Source of the DNA: Rhizobium sp. BG4
GTDB taxonomy: Bacteria > Pseudomonadota > Alphaproteobacteria > Rhizobiales > Rhizobiaceae
Length of the DNA: 64,000 nt
Direction: 5' to 3'
Assembly (NCBI RefSeq): GCF_016864575.1
Contig: NZ_CP044125.1
Location: 2,072,501 to 2,136,500, forward strand
Shown: positions 11,194-20,329 of the stretch, one piece after another
Layout: each line of letters opens with the position of its first letter
Numbering within the stretch: the first letter of the stretch is position 1
Program-made: the position numbers and the translations under genes
The notes under the pieces: model-generated
The model's input: only the letters and a program-made list of their open reading frames with translations
Databases searched by the model: none
What the model was told of the DNA's origin: nothing

Positions 11194-12096
11194 ATGTCTA
11201 TTCTCGTAAACAAGAATACCAAGGTTCTCGTTCAGGGCCTGACCGGCAAGACCGGCACCTTCCACACCGAACAGGCTCTCGCCTACTACGGCACGCAGAT
11301 GGTTGGCGGTATCCACCCGAAGAAGGGTGGCGAAACCTGGACCGGCTCGAAGGGCGAAAGCCTGCCGATCTTCGCATCGGTTGCCGAAGCCAAGGAACGC
11401 ACCGGCGCTGACGCATCGGTCATCTACGTTCCGCCGGCAGGCGCAGCAGACGCGATCATCGAGGCAATCGACGCCGAGATCCCGTTCATCACCTGCATCA
11501 CCGAAGGCATCCCCGTCATGGACATGGTCCGCGTCAAGGCTCGCCTCGACCGCTCCAAGTCGCGCCTGCTCGGCCCGAACTGCCCGGGTATCCTGACGCC
11601 GGAAGAATGCAAGATCGGCATCATGCCGGGCTCGATCTTCCGCAAGGGTTCGGTCGGTATCGTTTCGCGCTCCGGCACGCTGACCTATGAAGCCGTCTTC
11701 CAGACCTCGAACGAAGGCCTCGGCCAGACGACGGCTGTCGGCATCGGCGGCGACCCGGTCAAGGGCACCGAATTCATCGACGTGCTCGAGATGTTCCTGG
11801 CCGACGAAGCCACGACCTCGATCATCATGATCGGCGAAATCGGCGGCTCGGCTGAAGAAGACGCGGCCCAGTTCCTCGAGGATGAAGCCAAGAAGGGCCG
11901 CAAGAAGCCGATGGCCGGCTTCATCGCCGGCCGTACCGCTCCGAAGGGCCGCACCATGGGTCACGCCGGCGCGGTCGTTTCCGGCGGCAAGGGCGATGCT
12001 GAATCGAAGATCGCTGCCATGGAATCGGCAGGCATCAAGGTGTCGCCTTCTCCGGCCCGCCTCGGCAAGACGCTGGTTGAAGTCCTCAAGGGCTGA
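11194..12096 (+). CDS. sucD: succinyl-CoA synthetase alpha subunit
   Basis: The alpha subunit carries the CoA-binding domain ([17 protein letters not shown] at the N terminus) and the phosphohistidine. The active-site histidine is His257 in [14 protein letters not shown]. The 300-residue length is typical. [20 protein letters not shown] is another family signature. It pairs with SucC in the same operon. After sucD there is a 166-base gap before sucA, which holds a GC-rich hairpin that may adjust the expression of the two halves of the operon. Confidence 0.98.
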   Translation: MSILVNKNTKVLVQGLTGKTGTFHTEQALAYYGTQMVGGIHPKKGGETWTGSKGESLPIFASVAEAKERTGADASVIYVPPAGAADAIIEAIDAEIPFITCITEGIPVMDMVRVKARLDRSKSRLLGPNCPGILTPEECKIGIMPGSIFRKGSVGIVSRSGTLTYEAVFQTSNEGLGQTTAVGIGGDPVKGTEFIDVLEMFLADEATTSIIMIGEIGGSAEEDAAQFLEDEAKKGRKKPMAGFIAGRTAPKGRTMGHAGAVVSGGKGDAESKIAAMESAGIKVSPSPARLGKTLVEVLKG

Positions 12097-12109
12097 TCCG
12101 ACATGAGAC

Positions 12110-12144
12110 CCGGGCGGCGGACTGCATCTGCCTCCTCCGCCCGG
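12110..12144 (+). promoter_or_regulatory. GC-rich hairpin between sucD and sucA
   Basis: CCGGGCGGCGG (12110-12120) can pair with CCTCCGCCCGG (12134-12144), 10 of 11 positions, around a 13-base loop. No T-run follows, so it is not an ordinary terminator. The loop segment GCATCTGC is complementary to GCAGATG at 12159-12165, giving a possible alternative fold. It could stabilise the 3' end of an mdh-sucCD transcript or act as an attenuator. Confidence 0.45.
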
Positions 12145-12231
12145 CTGACCTTTCGAATGCAGATGTGCCGCGGACAGGCGGCAAATGGAAATGCGGCAGC
12201 CGGCGAGATGGCCGGCAAACTCATCTTAGTC

Positions 12232-12254
12232 AGGAGGCGGGCGGAAGCGTCCGC
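12232..12254 (+). promoter_or_regulatory. distant Shine-Dalgarno and small hairpin before sucA
   Basis: AGGAGG at 12232-12237 is the only good ribosome site before sucA, yet it ends 25 bases before the ATG. Between them GCGGA (12241-12245) and TCCGC (12250-12254) form a hairpin with an AGCG loop, which would bring the site to a normal distance. A TAG stop lies in frame just before the site, so no longer start is possible. Confidence 0.5.
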
Positions 12255-12262
12255 ATAACACC

Positions 12263-15246
12263 ATGGCACGGCAAGAAGCCAACGAGCAGTTTCAGATCAC
12301 TTCGTTTCTGGATGGCGCAAACGCTGCTTATATCGAGCAGCTCTACGCCCGTTATGAAGAGGATCCGTCATCGGTCGACGAACAGTGGCGCACCTTCTTC
12401 AAGGCGCTCGACGACGATCCCGCTGATGTGAAGAAGGCGGCCAAGGGTGCATCCTGGCGCAAGAAGCACTGGCCGATCCCGGCCGGTGGCGATCTCGTCT
12501 CGGCGCTCGACGGCGACTGGGGCATCGTCGAGAAGGCCATCGAGACCAAGGTGAAGGCGAAGGCCGAAGCCGCAGGCAAGCCGGCGGAAGCCGCCGACGT
12601 CCTGCAGGCGACGCGCGATTCCGTCCGCGCCATCATGATGATCCGTGCCTACCGCATGCGCGGCCACCTGCATGCCAAGCTCGACCCGCTCGGTATCGCG
12701 GCTCCGGTTGAAGATTACCACGAGCTGTCGCCCGAAAATTACGGCTTCACGGCCGCCGATTACGATCGCAAGATCTTCATCGACAACGTTCTCGGCCTCG
12801 AATACGCGACCATTCGCGAGATGATCGAGATCCTCGAGCGCACCTATTGCTCGACGCTCGGCGTCGAGTTCATGCACATCTCCAATCCGGAAGAGAAGGC
12901 CTGGATTCAGGAACGTATCGAAGGTCCGGACAAGGGCGTGGCGTTCACCCCGAGGGCAAGAAGGCGATCCTGCAGAAGGTCATCGAAGCCGAAGGCTACG
13001 AGCAGTTCCTCGACGTCAAGTTCAAGGGCACCAAGCGTTTCGGTCTCGACGGCGGTGAATCGCTGATCCCGGCTCTGGAGCAGATCCTGAAGCGCGGCGG
13101 CAATCTCGGCCTCAAGGAAGCCGTGTTCGGCATGGCCCACCGCGGCCGCCTGAACGTGCTTTCGCAGGTCATGGGCAAGCCGCACCGCGCCATCTTCCAC
13201 GAGTTCAAGGGCGGCTCCTACGCGCCTGACGAAGTCGAAGGTTCCGGCGACGTGAAGTACCATCTCGGCGCTTCCTCCGACCGCGAATTCGACGGCAACA
13301 AGGTTCACGTTTCGCTGACGGCAAACCCGTCGCACCTTGAAATCGTCGACCCGGTCGTCATGGGCAAGGCCCGCGCCAAGCAGGACATGGGCGCCACCGT
13401 CTGGGACGGCGACACCATTCCGCTGTCCGAGCGCTCCAAGGTTCTGCCGCTGCTGATCCACGGTGATGCGGCCTTCGCCGGCCAGGGTGTCATCGCTGAA
13501 ATCCTCGGCCTCTCCGGCCTGCGCGGTCACCGCGTTGCCGGTACGATGCACGTCATCATCAACAACCAGATCGGCTTTACCACGAACCCGGCCTTCTCGC
13601 GTTCGTCGCCCTATCCGTCCGACGTCGCCAAGATGATCGAAGCGCCGATCCTGCACGTCAACGGCGATGACCCGGAAGCGGTCGTCTACGGCGCCAAGGT
13701 TGCCATGGAATTTCGCATGAAGTTCCACAAGCCTGTCGTCCTCGACATGTTCTGCTACCGCCGCTACGGCCACAACGAAGGCGACGAGCCGTCCTTCACG
13801 CAGCCGAAGATGTACAAGGTCATCCGCGGCCACAAGACCGTGCTGCAGATCTATGCCGAGCGCCTGATCGGCGAAGGCCTGCTGACCGAAGGCGAAGTCG
13901 AAAAGATGAAGGCCGACTGGCGCGCCCATCTCGAGCAGGAGTTCGAGGCCGGCCAGAGCTACAAGCCGAACAAGGCCGACTGGCTGGACGGCGAGTGGTC
14001 GGGCCTGCGCACGGCCGACAATGCCGACGAGCAGCGCCGCGGCAAGACTGCCGTTCCGATGAAGCAGCTGAAGGAAATCGGCCGCAAGCTCTCCGAAATT
14101 CCGGAAGGCTTCCACGCGCACCGCACCATCCAGCGTTTCATGGAAAACCGCGCCAACATGATCCAGACGGGCGAGAATCTCGACTGGGCAATGGCGGAAG
14201 CTCTGGCGTTCGGCTCGCTGGTCACGGAAGGCCACAAGATCCGGCTGTCGGGTCAGGATTGCGAACGCGGCACCTTCTCGCAGCGTCACTCGGTCCTCTA
14301 CGATCAGGAAACGGAAGAGCGCTACATCCCGCTCGCCAACCTGTCGCCGACCCAGGCCCGCTACGAAGTCATCAACTCGATGCTTTCGGAAGAAGCGGTT
14401 CTCGGGTTCGAATACGGCTACTCGCTGGCCCGCCCGAATGCGCTGACCCTCTGGGAAGCCCAGTTCGGCGACTTCGCCAACGGTGCACAGGTCGTGTTCG
14501 ACCAGTTCATTTCGTCGGGCGAACGCAAGTGGCTGCGAATGTCCGGTCTCGTCTGCCTTCTGCCGCATGGCTATGAAGGTCAGGGTCCGGAGCACTCCTC
14601 GGCACGCCTGGAGCGCTTCCTCCAGCTCTGCGCCGAAGACAACATGCAGGTCGCCAACGTCACGACGCCGTCGAACTACTTCCATATCCTTCGCCGTCAG
14701 CTGAAGCGCGACTTCCGCAAGCCGCTCGTGCTGATGACGCCGAAGTCGCTGCTGCGCCACAAGCGTGCGGTTTCGACCCTGGCTGAGATGGCCGGCGAGT
14801 CTTCCTTCCACCGTCTCCTGTGGGACGATGCCGAGGTCATCAAGGACGGCCCGATCAAGCTGCAGAAGGATGCCAAGATTCGCCGCGTCGTGCTCTGCAC
14901 CGGCAAGGTCTATTACGACCTGCTCGAAGAGCGCGAAAAGCGCGGCATCGACGACATCTACCTGCTGCGCGTCGAACAGCTCTATCCGTTCCCGGCAAAG
15001 GCGCTCATCAACGAGCTGAGCCGCTTCCGGAATGCGGAAATGGTCTGGTGCCAGGAAGAGCCGAAGAACATGGGTGCATGGTCGTTCATCGACCCGTATC
15101 TGGAATGGGTTCTCGCCCATATCGATGCGAAGTATCAGCGCGTCCGTTACACGGGCCGCCCGGCCGCCGCTTCGCCGGCAACGGGCCTGATGTCCAAGCA
15201 CCTGTCGCAGCTTGCCGCATTCCTTGAGGATGCGCTGGGCGGCTGA
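12263..15246 (+). CDS. sucA: 2-oxoglutarate dehydrogenase E1 component (frameshifted in this sequence)
   Basis: Thiamine diphosphate-dependent E1 of the 2-oxoglutarate dehydrogenase complex. The N terminus (NEQFQITSFLDGANAAYIEQLYARYEEDP) and the later EGYEQFLDVKFKGTKRFGLDGG, HGDAAFAGQGVIAE, NNQIGFTTNP and LPHGYEGQGPEHSSAR segments are classical. Reading breaks at about 12950-12953: the first frame ends its homology at GVAFTP and the next frame resumes at EGKKAILQKVIEAEGY. One extra C (or G) in the CCCCG run restores a single protein of 994 residues, the length expected in Rhizobium. Since the gene is a single-copy TCA function in an otherwise intact operon, a sequencing error is more likely than a true pseudogene. 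Confidence 0.9.
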
Positions 15247-15297
15247 CCCTCGAAACGAACAACGATCGAAACAAACTGATCAACGGAAACTAAAATC

Positions 15298-16533
15298 ATG
15301 GCCACAGAAATCCGCGTTCCAACTCTTGGTGAGTCCGTCAGCGAGGCGACAGTCGGCACCTGGTTCAAGAAGGTCGGCGATGCCATCAAGGCAGACGAGC
15401 CGATCCTCGAGCTTGAAACCGACAAGGTGACCATCGAAGTCCCGGCTCCGGCCTCCGGCACGCTGTCCGAAATCGTTGCCCAGGCCGGTGAAACCGTCGG
15501 CCTCGGCGCGCTGCTCGGCCAGATTGCCGAAGGTGCCGCCGCTGCAGCCCCGGCTGCCGCGCCCGCCGCTGCCGCTCCGGCCAAGGTTGCCGAACCGGTT
15601 GCTGCTGCACCGGCTGCACCGGCTTCCGCACCGTCCTCCATGCCGCCGGCTCCGGCTGCTGCAAAGATGCTCGCTGAAAACAACATCTCGGCGGAGCAGG
15701 TCGATGGTTCCGGCAAGCGTGGCCAGGTCCTGAAGGGCGATGTCATCGCTGCCGTTGCCAAGGGTGTATCGGCTCCGGCTGCTGCACCGGCCGCCCCGGT
15801 TGCCGCCCGCGCACCTTCGACCGTCGAAGACGCCGGCCGCGAAGAGCGCGTGAAGATGACGCGTCTGCGCCAGACGATCGCGAAGCGCCTGAAGGACGCC
15901 CAGAACACGGCTGCCATGCTGACCACCTATAACGAGGTGGACATGAAGGCTGTCATGGACCTGCGCGCCAAGTACAAGGACGTCTTCGAAAAGAAGCATG
16001 GCGTGAAGCTCGGCTTCATGGGCTTCTTCACCAAGGCCGTGACCCACGCGCTGAAGGAACTCCCGGCCGTCAACGCCGAGATCGACGGCACCGACATCAT
16101 CTACAAGAACTTCTGCCACGTCGGCATGGCTGTCGGCACGGATAAGGGTCTTGTCGTCCCGGTCATCCGTGACGCCGACCAGATGTCGATCGCCGAGATC
16201 GAAAAGGAACTCGGCCGTCTTGCAAAGTCTGCACGCGACGGTTCGCTGTCGATGGCCGACATGCAGGGTGGCACGTTCACGATCACCAACGGTGGCGTCT
16301 ACGGCTCGCTGATGTCCTCGCCGATCCTGAACGCACCGCAGTCGGGCATCCTCGGCATGCACAAGATCCAGGACCGTCCTGTGGTCGTCGGCGGCCAGAT
16401 CGTCATCCGTCCGATGATGTATCTCGCGCTCTCCTACGATCACCGTATCGTTGACGGCAAGGAAGCAGTCACCTTCCTCGTTCGCGTCAAGGAAAGCCTG
16501 GAAGATCCGGAGCGTCTGGTTCTCGATCTCTAA
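15298..16533 (+). CDS. sucB: 2-oxoglutarate dehydrogenase E2, dihydrolipoyllysine-residue succinyltransferase
   Basis: Core E2 of the 2-oxoglutarate dehydrogenase complex, 411 residues. One lipoyl domain spans about residues 1-77, with the lipoylated lysine at 43 in [13 protein letters not shown]. An Ala/Pro-rich linker follows, then the E1/E3-binding domain ([20 protein letters not shown], about 120-155), a second linker and the catalytic domain with SYDHRIVDG (His382, Asp386). The gene follows frameshifted sucA by 51 bases. Downstream are two secreted-protein genes, a reductase, and lpdA, which encodes the E3 partner. Confidence 0.97.
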   Translation: MATEIRVPTLGESVSEATVGTWFKKVGDAIKADEPILELETDKVTIEVPAPASGTLSEIVAQAGETVGLGALLGQIAEGAAAAAPAAAPAAAAPAKVAEPVAAAPAAPASAPSSMPPAPAAAKMLAENNISAEQVDGSGKRGQVLKGDVIAAVAKGVSAPAAAPAAPVAARAPSTVEDAGREERVKMTRLRQTIAKRLKDAQNTAAMLTTYNEVDMKAVMDLRAKYKDVFEKKHGVKLGFMGFFTKAVTHALKELPAVNAEIDGTDIIYKNFCHVGMAVGTDKGLVVPVIRDADQMSIAEIEKELGRLAKSARDGSLSMADMQGGTFTITNGGVYGSLMSSPILNAPQSGILGMHKIQDRPVVVGGQIVIRPMMYLALSYDHRIVDGKEAVTFLVRVKESLEDPERLVLDL

Positions 16534-16547
16534 GCGGAGCAAATCCG

Positions 16548-17294
16548 ATGCGGAACCGGATCAAGCAGGCGGCATTGGCGCTTTTGTGCGCAGCCGCAGT
16601 GCATCTTCCGGTTCCGGCTTCCGCTGCCGCTTGGGATATCTCCAAGGCGAGCAGCAATTTCGACCTGGTCTCGCTGGATGATGCAGCACTTGCCGAGCGC
16701 AAGATCACCACGGTGAAGATGGGCGATGTGCAGCTGACATCCGGCCGTATCATCGCCGCCGATCCGCTGGCCCAGCCTGACCGTCCTGCCTTTGTCAGGA
16801 CCGTGCCTCCGGGCAATTATCCCGTGACCCTCTATCAGGCCTTCGGCCGCGTTGCCGCCGCAAGCATGCGCTTCGGTGACGGCCAGCCGGTTCGCTGGGA
16901 GATGGCGGCGATCCCCGGGCAGGACCCGGCGAGCCTGAAGGACGACGAGATCTTCGGCTATCCTGTCGATGCCGGCCTCGGCTCCTACATGGATGCCGAT
17001 ACGCTGAAGCTCTTGGAAGAGCGCGCAGAGACCGCGCAAGCGGCAAAGCCGGACGCGGATGTGAACTACTACGACATCATCGCCCCCGAGCTCGATGCCA
17101 ACGGCGGGCGCTATGCGCTGCATTCGCCGGTATCGGGAAAGCCGGGTAATGTCGCGATCTTCTGGAGCGGCTGGGGCGACGGCTTCTATCCGGTTTTCTG
17201 GGGACTGGCCGAAGACGGTCATCCGCTGGTTATGCTGACGGACTTTTATGTGATCGAGAATTCCGACGGGCGGAAGGAGCCGGTGGCGCAATGA
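16548..17294 (+). CDS. secreted DUF4241-like protein
   Basis: A 248-residue protein with a signal peptide (RNRIKQAALALLCAAAVHLP, cleavage near ASA-AA), so likely periplasmic. The body contains TVPPGNYPVTLYQ, EIFGYPVDAGLGSYMD and a C-terminal segment WGDGFYPVFWGLAEDGHPLV, which resembles the DUF4241 family; the molecular function of that family is unknown. It lies 14 bases after sucB and overlaps the next gene by four bases (ATGA), so it should be translated from the 2-oxoglutarate dehydrogenase transcript. No catalytic residues can be named. Confidence 0.7.
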   Translation: MRNRIKQAALALLCAAAVHLPVPASAAAWDISKASSNFDLVSLDDAALAERKITTVKMGDVQLTSGRIIAADPLAQPDRPAFVRTVPPGNYPVTLYQAFGRVAAASMRFGDGQPVRWEMAAIPGQDPASLKDDEIFGYPVDAGLGSYMDADTLKLLEERAETAQAAKPDADVNYYDIIAPELDANGGRYALHSPVSGKPGNVAIFWSGWGDGFYPVFWGLAEDGHPLVMLTDFYVIENSDGRKEPVAQ

Positions 17295-17800
17295 GCAAGA
17301 AAGCCAGCCTTGCAGCCCTGTTTGCAGTTTCTGCCCTAATCCTGCCTGATATCGCGGCAGCGGCGGATTGCCTGCAGTCGCATGCCGTCTATGCCGATCG
17401 CGATGGCATCTACCAGCTGAAATTTCAGCCGCTGAATTCCGACGCAGCCGCCGCCAACAACCAGTTCAAGATGACCGTCAAGGACAGCGATGCTGTGCTC
17501 GACGGCTATGTCATGCCTTCGGAAGACCCGACGCGGACGATCGGTATGGTGATGTTCCATTGCCCGGACGGTGATGCGACGGGTGCCGATCTCGATGCCT
17601 GCACGATCTGGCAGGGACCTGTCTACGGCGTCGATGCCAAGGGCGTGATCGACAATCTTCCGGCTGAGAAGGCTAATGCCGTCGACAGCATCGTGCTTCC
17701 GGCGATCGGTCCCGCGCTCCGCGATTCCACCATCCTCGGCGAAGGCAAGCAGGTTGCCGCGCCCTGGGATGTCTTCGCTTTTAAGGAATGCACGAAATGA
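17291..17800 (+). CDS. small secreted hypothetical protein
   Basis: A 169-residue protein with a signal peptide (KKASLAALFAVSALILPDIAAA, cleavage near AAA-AD). The mature form holds four cysteines (ADCLQS, MFHCPDGD, LDACTIW, FKECTK), suggesting periplasmic disulfides. I do not recognise the family. It overlaps the preceding DUF4241-like gene by four bases and the next reductase gene by four, giving a tightly coupled set of three passengers between sucB and lpdA. The two secreted products may work as a pair; this is inference from overlap only. Confidence 0.6.
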   Translation: MSKKASLAALFAVSALILPDIAAAADCLQSHAVYADRDGIYQLKFQPLNSDAAAANNQFKMTVKDSDAVLDGYVMPSEDPTRTIGMVMFHCPDGDATGADLDACTIWQGPVYGVDAKGVIDNLPAEKANAVDSIVLPAIGPALRDSTILGEGKQVAAPWDVFAFKECTK

Positions 17801-18549
17801 GCGGCGCACCTGTTCTCCTCGTCACCGGCGGAAGCCGTGGCATCGGTGCCGCGGTCTGCAGGCTTGCTGCAAGCCAGGGATGGCGCGTGGCCGTCAACTA
17901 CGCATCGAACAGGGACGCTGCCGATGCTGTTGTTAGTGACATCGTCAGCCAGGGCGGCGAAGCCTTTGCCGTCAAGGGCGATGTCGGCAATGCGGCCGAT
18001 ATCACCGCAATGTTCGCAGCCGTCGACAAGCATTTCGGCCGTCTCGATGGTCTCGTCAACAATGCCGGTATCGTCGATCAGCCGCAGCGGGTCGATGAGA
18101 TGAGCGTCGAGCGCATCGAGCGGATGATGCGCATCAACATCACCGGTTCGGTTCTCTGCGCTGCAGAGGCGGTGCGCCGCATGTCCACCCGTCACGGCGG
18201 CAAGGGTGGCTCGATCGTCAACATCTCCTCGATGGCGGCGATCATCGGATCGCCGTCGCAATATGTCGATTACGCAGCCTCCAAGGCAGCGATCGACACG
18301 TTCACGATCGGTTTGGCGCGCGAAGTCGCGACGGAGGGCGTGCGCGTGAATGCTATCCGGCCGGGTATCATCGACACCGATATTCATGCATCCGGCGGCC
18401 TGCCGGATCGCGCCAAGGACATGGCGCCTTCCATTCCGATGCAGCGGCCGGGAACGGCTGGTGAGGTCGCGGATGCGGTGCTTTATCTTCTCTCTTCGAA
18501 TTCTTCCTATGTGACCGGCGCCATCATGAATGTGAGCGGCGGGCGCTAG
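17797..18549 (+). CDS. SDR family oxidoreductase
   Basis: A classical short-chain dehydrogenase/reductase of 250 residues. The cofactor motif TGGSRGIG, the NNAG motif (LDGLVNNAGIV) and the catalytic YxxxK in YVDYAASKAAID with an upstream serine in VNISSMAA are all present, and the C-terminal VTGAIMNVSGGR is typical. The acidic or basic nature of the residue after the second strand suggests neither NADH nor NADPH clearly. ATG at 17797 is preferred to 17788 because an AAGGAA site sits eight bases before it and it overlaps the previous stop. The substrate is unknown. Confidence 0.85.
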   Translation: MSGAPVLLVTGGSRGIGAAVCRLAASQGWRVAVNYASNRDAADAVVSDIVSQGGEAFAVKGDVGNAADITAMFAAVDKHFGRLDGLVNNAGIVDQPQRVDEMSVERIERMMRINITGSVLCAAEAVRRMSTRHGGKGGSIVNISSMAAIIGSPSQYVDYAASKAAIDTFTIGLAREVATEGVRVNAIRPGIIDTDIHASGGLPDRAKDMAPSIPMQRPGTAGEVADAVLYLLSSNSSYVTGAIMNVSGGR

Positions 18550-18594
18550 GCATTTCCATTTCCTGACCAACGGACAAACAAAAGGAAAAGAACA

Positions 18595-20001
18595 ATGGCT
18601 TACGATGTGATCGTTATCGGAACCGGCCCTGGCGGTTATGTCGCGGCAATCAAGGCCGCGCAGCTCGGCCTGAAGGTTGCGGTCGTCGAAAAGCGCGCGA
18701 CCTACGGCGGCACCTGCCTCAATGTCGGCTGCATTCCGTCCAAGGCGTTGCTGCATGCCTCCGAGATGTTCCATCAGGCTGCTCACGGCATGGACGCCCT
18801 CGGCATCGAGGTCGCGGCTCCGAAGCTCAATCTCGAAAAGATGCTGGCGCATAAGGATGCGACCGTGAAGTCGAACGTCGATGGCGTCGCCTTCCTGTTC
18901 AAGAAGAACAAGATCGATGCCTTCCAGGGCACCGGCAAGATCGTCTCCGCCGGCAAGGTTTCCGTCACCGCCGAAGACGGCAAGGTGCAGGAACTCGAAG
19001 CCAAGAACATCGTCATCGCCACCGGCTCAGACGTCGCCGGCATCCCGGGCGTCAAGGTCGATATCGACGAGAAGATCATCGTCTCCTCGACCGGCGCGAT
19101 CGCGCTTGAGAAGGTGCCGGAGACGATGATCGTCGTCGGCGGCGGCGTCATCGGCCTCGAGCTTGGCTCGGTCTGGTCGCGCCTCGGCGCCAAGGTCACC
19201 GTCATCGAGTATCTCGACAAGATCCTCGGCGCGATGGATGGCGACGTCTCCAAGCAGTTCCAGCGTATGCTCGGCAAACAGGGCATCGAGATCAATCTCA
19301 GCGCCAAGGTTACCGGCGTCGAGAAGGGCGGCAAGGGCGCGAAAGTTACCTTCGAACCGGTCAAGGGTGGTGACGCCCAGACTGTTGAAGCCGATGTCGT
19401 GCTGATCTCCACCGGCCGCGTACCGTACACCGCCGGCCTCGGCCTCGAGGAAGCAGGCGTCAAGCTCGACAACCGCGGCCGCGTCGAAATCGACGGTCAC
19501 TTCAAGACCAATGTCGATGGCATCTATGCGATCGGCGACGTCGTGAAGGGTCCGATGCTGGCGCACAAGGCTGAAGACGAAGGCGTGGCGCTCGCCGAAA
19601 TCCTCGCCGGCCAGCACGGCCATGTAAATTACGACGTCATCCCGAGCGTCGTCTACACCCAGCCGGAAGTCGCTTCCGTCGGCAAGACCGAGGAAGAACT
19701 GAAGGCTGCAGGCATCGCCTACAAGACCGGCAAGTTCCCCTTCACCGCCAACGGCCGCGCCCGCGCCATGCTGGCGACCGACGGCTTCGTGAAGATCCTG
19801 TCGGACAAGGAAACCGACCGCGTTCTCGGCGGCCACATCGTCGGCTTCGGCGCCGGCGAGATGATCCACGAGATCGCCGTTCTCATGGAATTCGGCGGCT
19901 CCGCCGAAGACCTCGGCCGCACCTGCCATGCGCATCCGACGATGTCGGAAGCCGTGAAGGAAGCTGCGCTGGCGGCGTTCTTCAAGCCGATCCACATGTG
20001 A
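18595..20001 (+). CDS. lpdA: dihydrolipoyl dehydrogenase (E3)
   Basis: FAD-dependent E3 that reoxidises dihydrolipoamide and reduces NAD, serving the adjacent 2-oxoglutarate dehydrogenase complex. The 468 residues include the FAD motif VIVIGTGPGGYVAA, the redox disulfide Cys41/Cys46 in GGTCLNVGCIPSKALL, the NAD motif IVVGGGVIGLELGSVW, and the C-terminal dimer-interface pair HAHPTMSEA with the catalytic His-Glu. It ends the mdh-suc gene group and is followed by a strong terminator 22 bases after its stop. Confidence 0.97.
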   Translation: MAYDVIVIGTGPGGYVAAIKAAQLGLKVAVVEKRATYGGTCLNVGCIPSKALLHASEMFHQAAHGMDALGIEVAAPKLNLEKMLAHKDATVKSNVDGVAFLFKKNKIDAFQGTGKIVSAGKVSVTAEDGKVQELEAKNIVIATGSDVAGIPGVKVDIDEKIIVSSTGAIALEKVPETMIVVGGGVIGLELGSVWSRLGAKVTVIEYLDKILGAMDGDVSKQFQRMLGKQGIEINLSAKVTGVEKGGKGAKVTFEPVKGGDAQTVEADVVLISTGRVPYTAGLGLEEAGVKLDNRGRVEIDGHFKTNVDGIYAIGDVVKGPMLAHKAEDEGVALAEILAGQHGHVNYDVIPSVVYTQPEVASVGKTEEELKAAGIAYKTGKFPFTANGRARAMLATDGFVKILSDKETDRVLGGHIVGFGAGEMIHEIAVLMEFGGSAEDLGRTCHAHPTMSEAVKEAALAAFFKPIHM

Positions 20002-20022
20002 GATCGGTAGCTGGTTAGTATG

Positions 20023-20054
20023 AAGCCGCGGCCTGAGAGGGCCGCGGCTTTTTT
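20023..20054 (+). terminator. rho-independent terminator after lpdA
   Basis: An 11-bp stem (AAGCCGCGGCC with GGCCGCGGCTT) around a six-base loop is followed by a T-run. It closes the mdh-suc-lpdA region. Confidence 0.92.
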
Positions 20055-20096
20055 GTGCCTGGCGTTTTGGGCCTTAGCCGGCAGCTCGAGCCCGGA

Positions 20097-20213
20097 GCCC
20101 CCTCACCCTGCCCTCTCCCCGCGGGGGAGAGGGAAGTTGGCGCAAGGGGCACCCTCGACTTTCCCTTCTCCCCAACGGGGAGAAGGTGGCCCGAAGGGCC
20201 GGATGAGGGGGCC
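20097..20213. repeat. Rhizobiaceae palindromic intergenic element (RIME-like)
   Basis: About 117 bases built from three palindromes: CCCTCTCCCC/GGGGAGAGGG (20111-20133), CCTTCTCCCC/GGGGAGAAGG (20164-20186) and GGCCC/GGGCC (20188-20200), bordered by CCCCTCACCC and GGATGAGGGG. This composition is that of the Rhizobium-specific intergenic mosaic elements known from Rhizobiaceae genomes. It has no coding capacity and lies between convergent lpdA and the TraB/GumN gene. Identity as RIME is from memory of the consensus. Confidence 0.75.
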
Positions 20214-20329
20214 GCGGGTATGGTGGCGCGCGCGCGTCTCTTCGGCCCAAGGGCCTGGGCCGGCTGGATTCCTGTGACGAGCACAGGAATGAGGGTGAGT
20301 TTGGGATTTGAGACCTGTAGCCTTCCGGC

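Noticed and set aside
12946..12956. Programmed ribosomal frameshift in sucA
   Set aside because: No slippery heptamer with a downstream structure is evident, SucA is not known to use frameshifting, and two other genes here have the same type of lesion.
12907..15201. Long minus-strand open frame opposite sucA
   Set aside because: Shadow frame without recognisable domains; sucA motifs are continuous apart from the single frameshift.
20097..20213. Insertion sequence remnant
   Set aside because: No transposase fragment or target-site duplication is visible; palindrome composition fits a RIME-type element.
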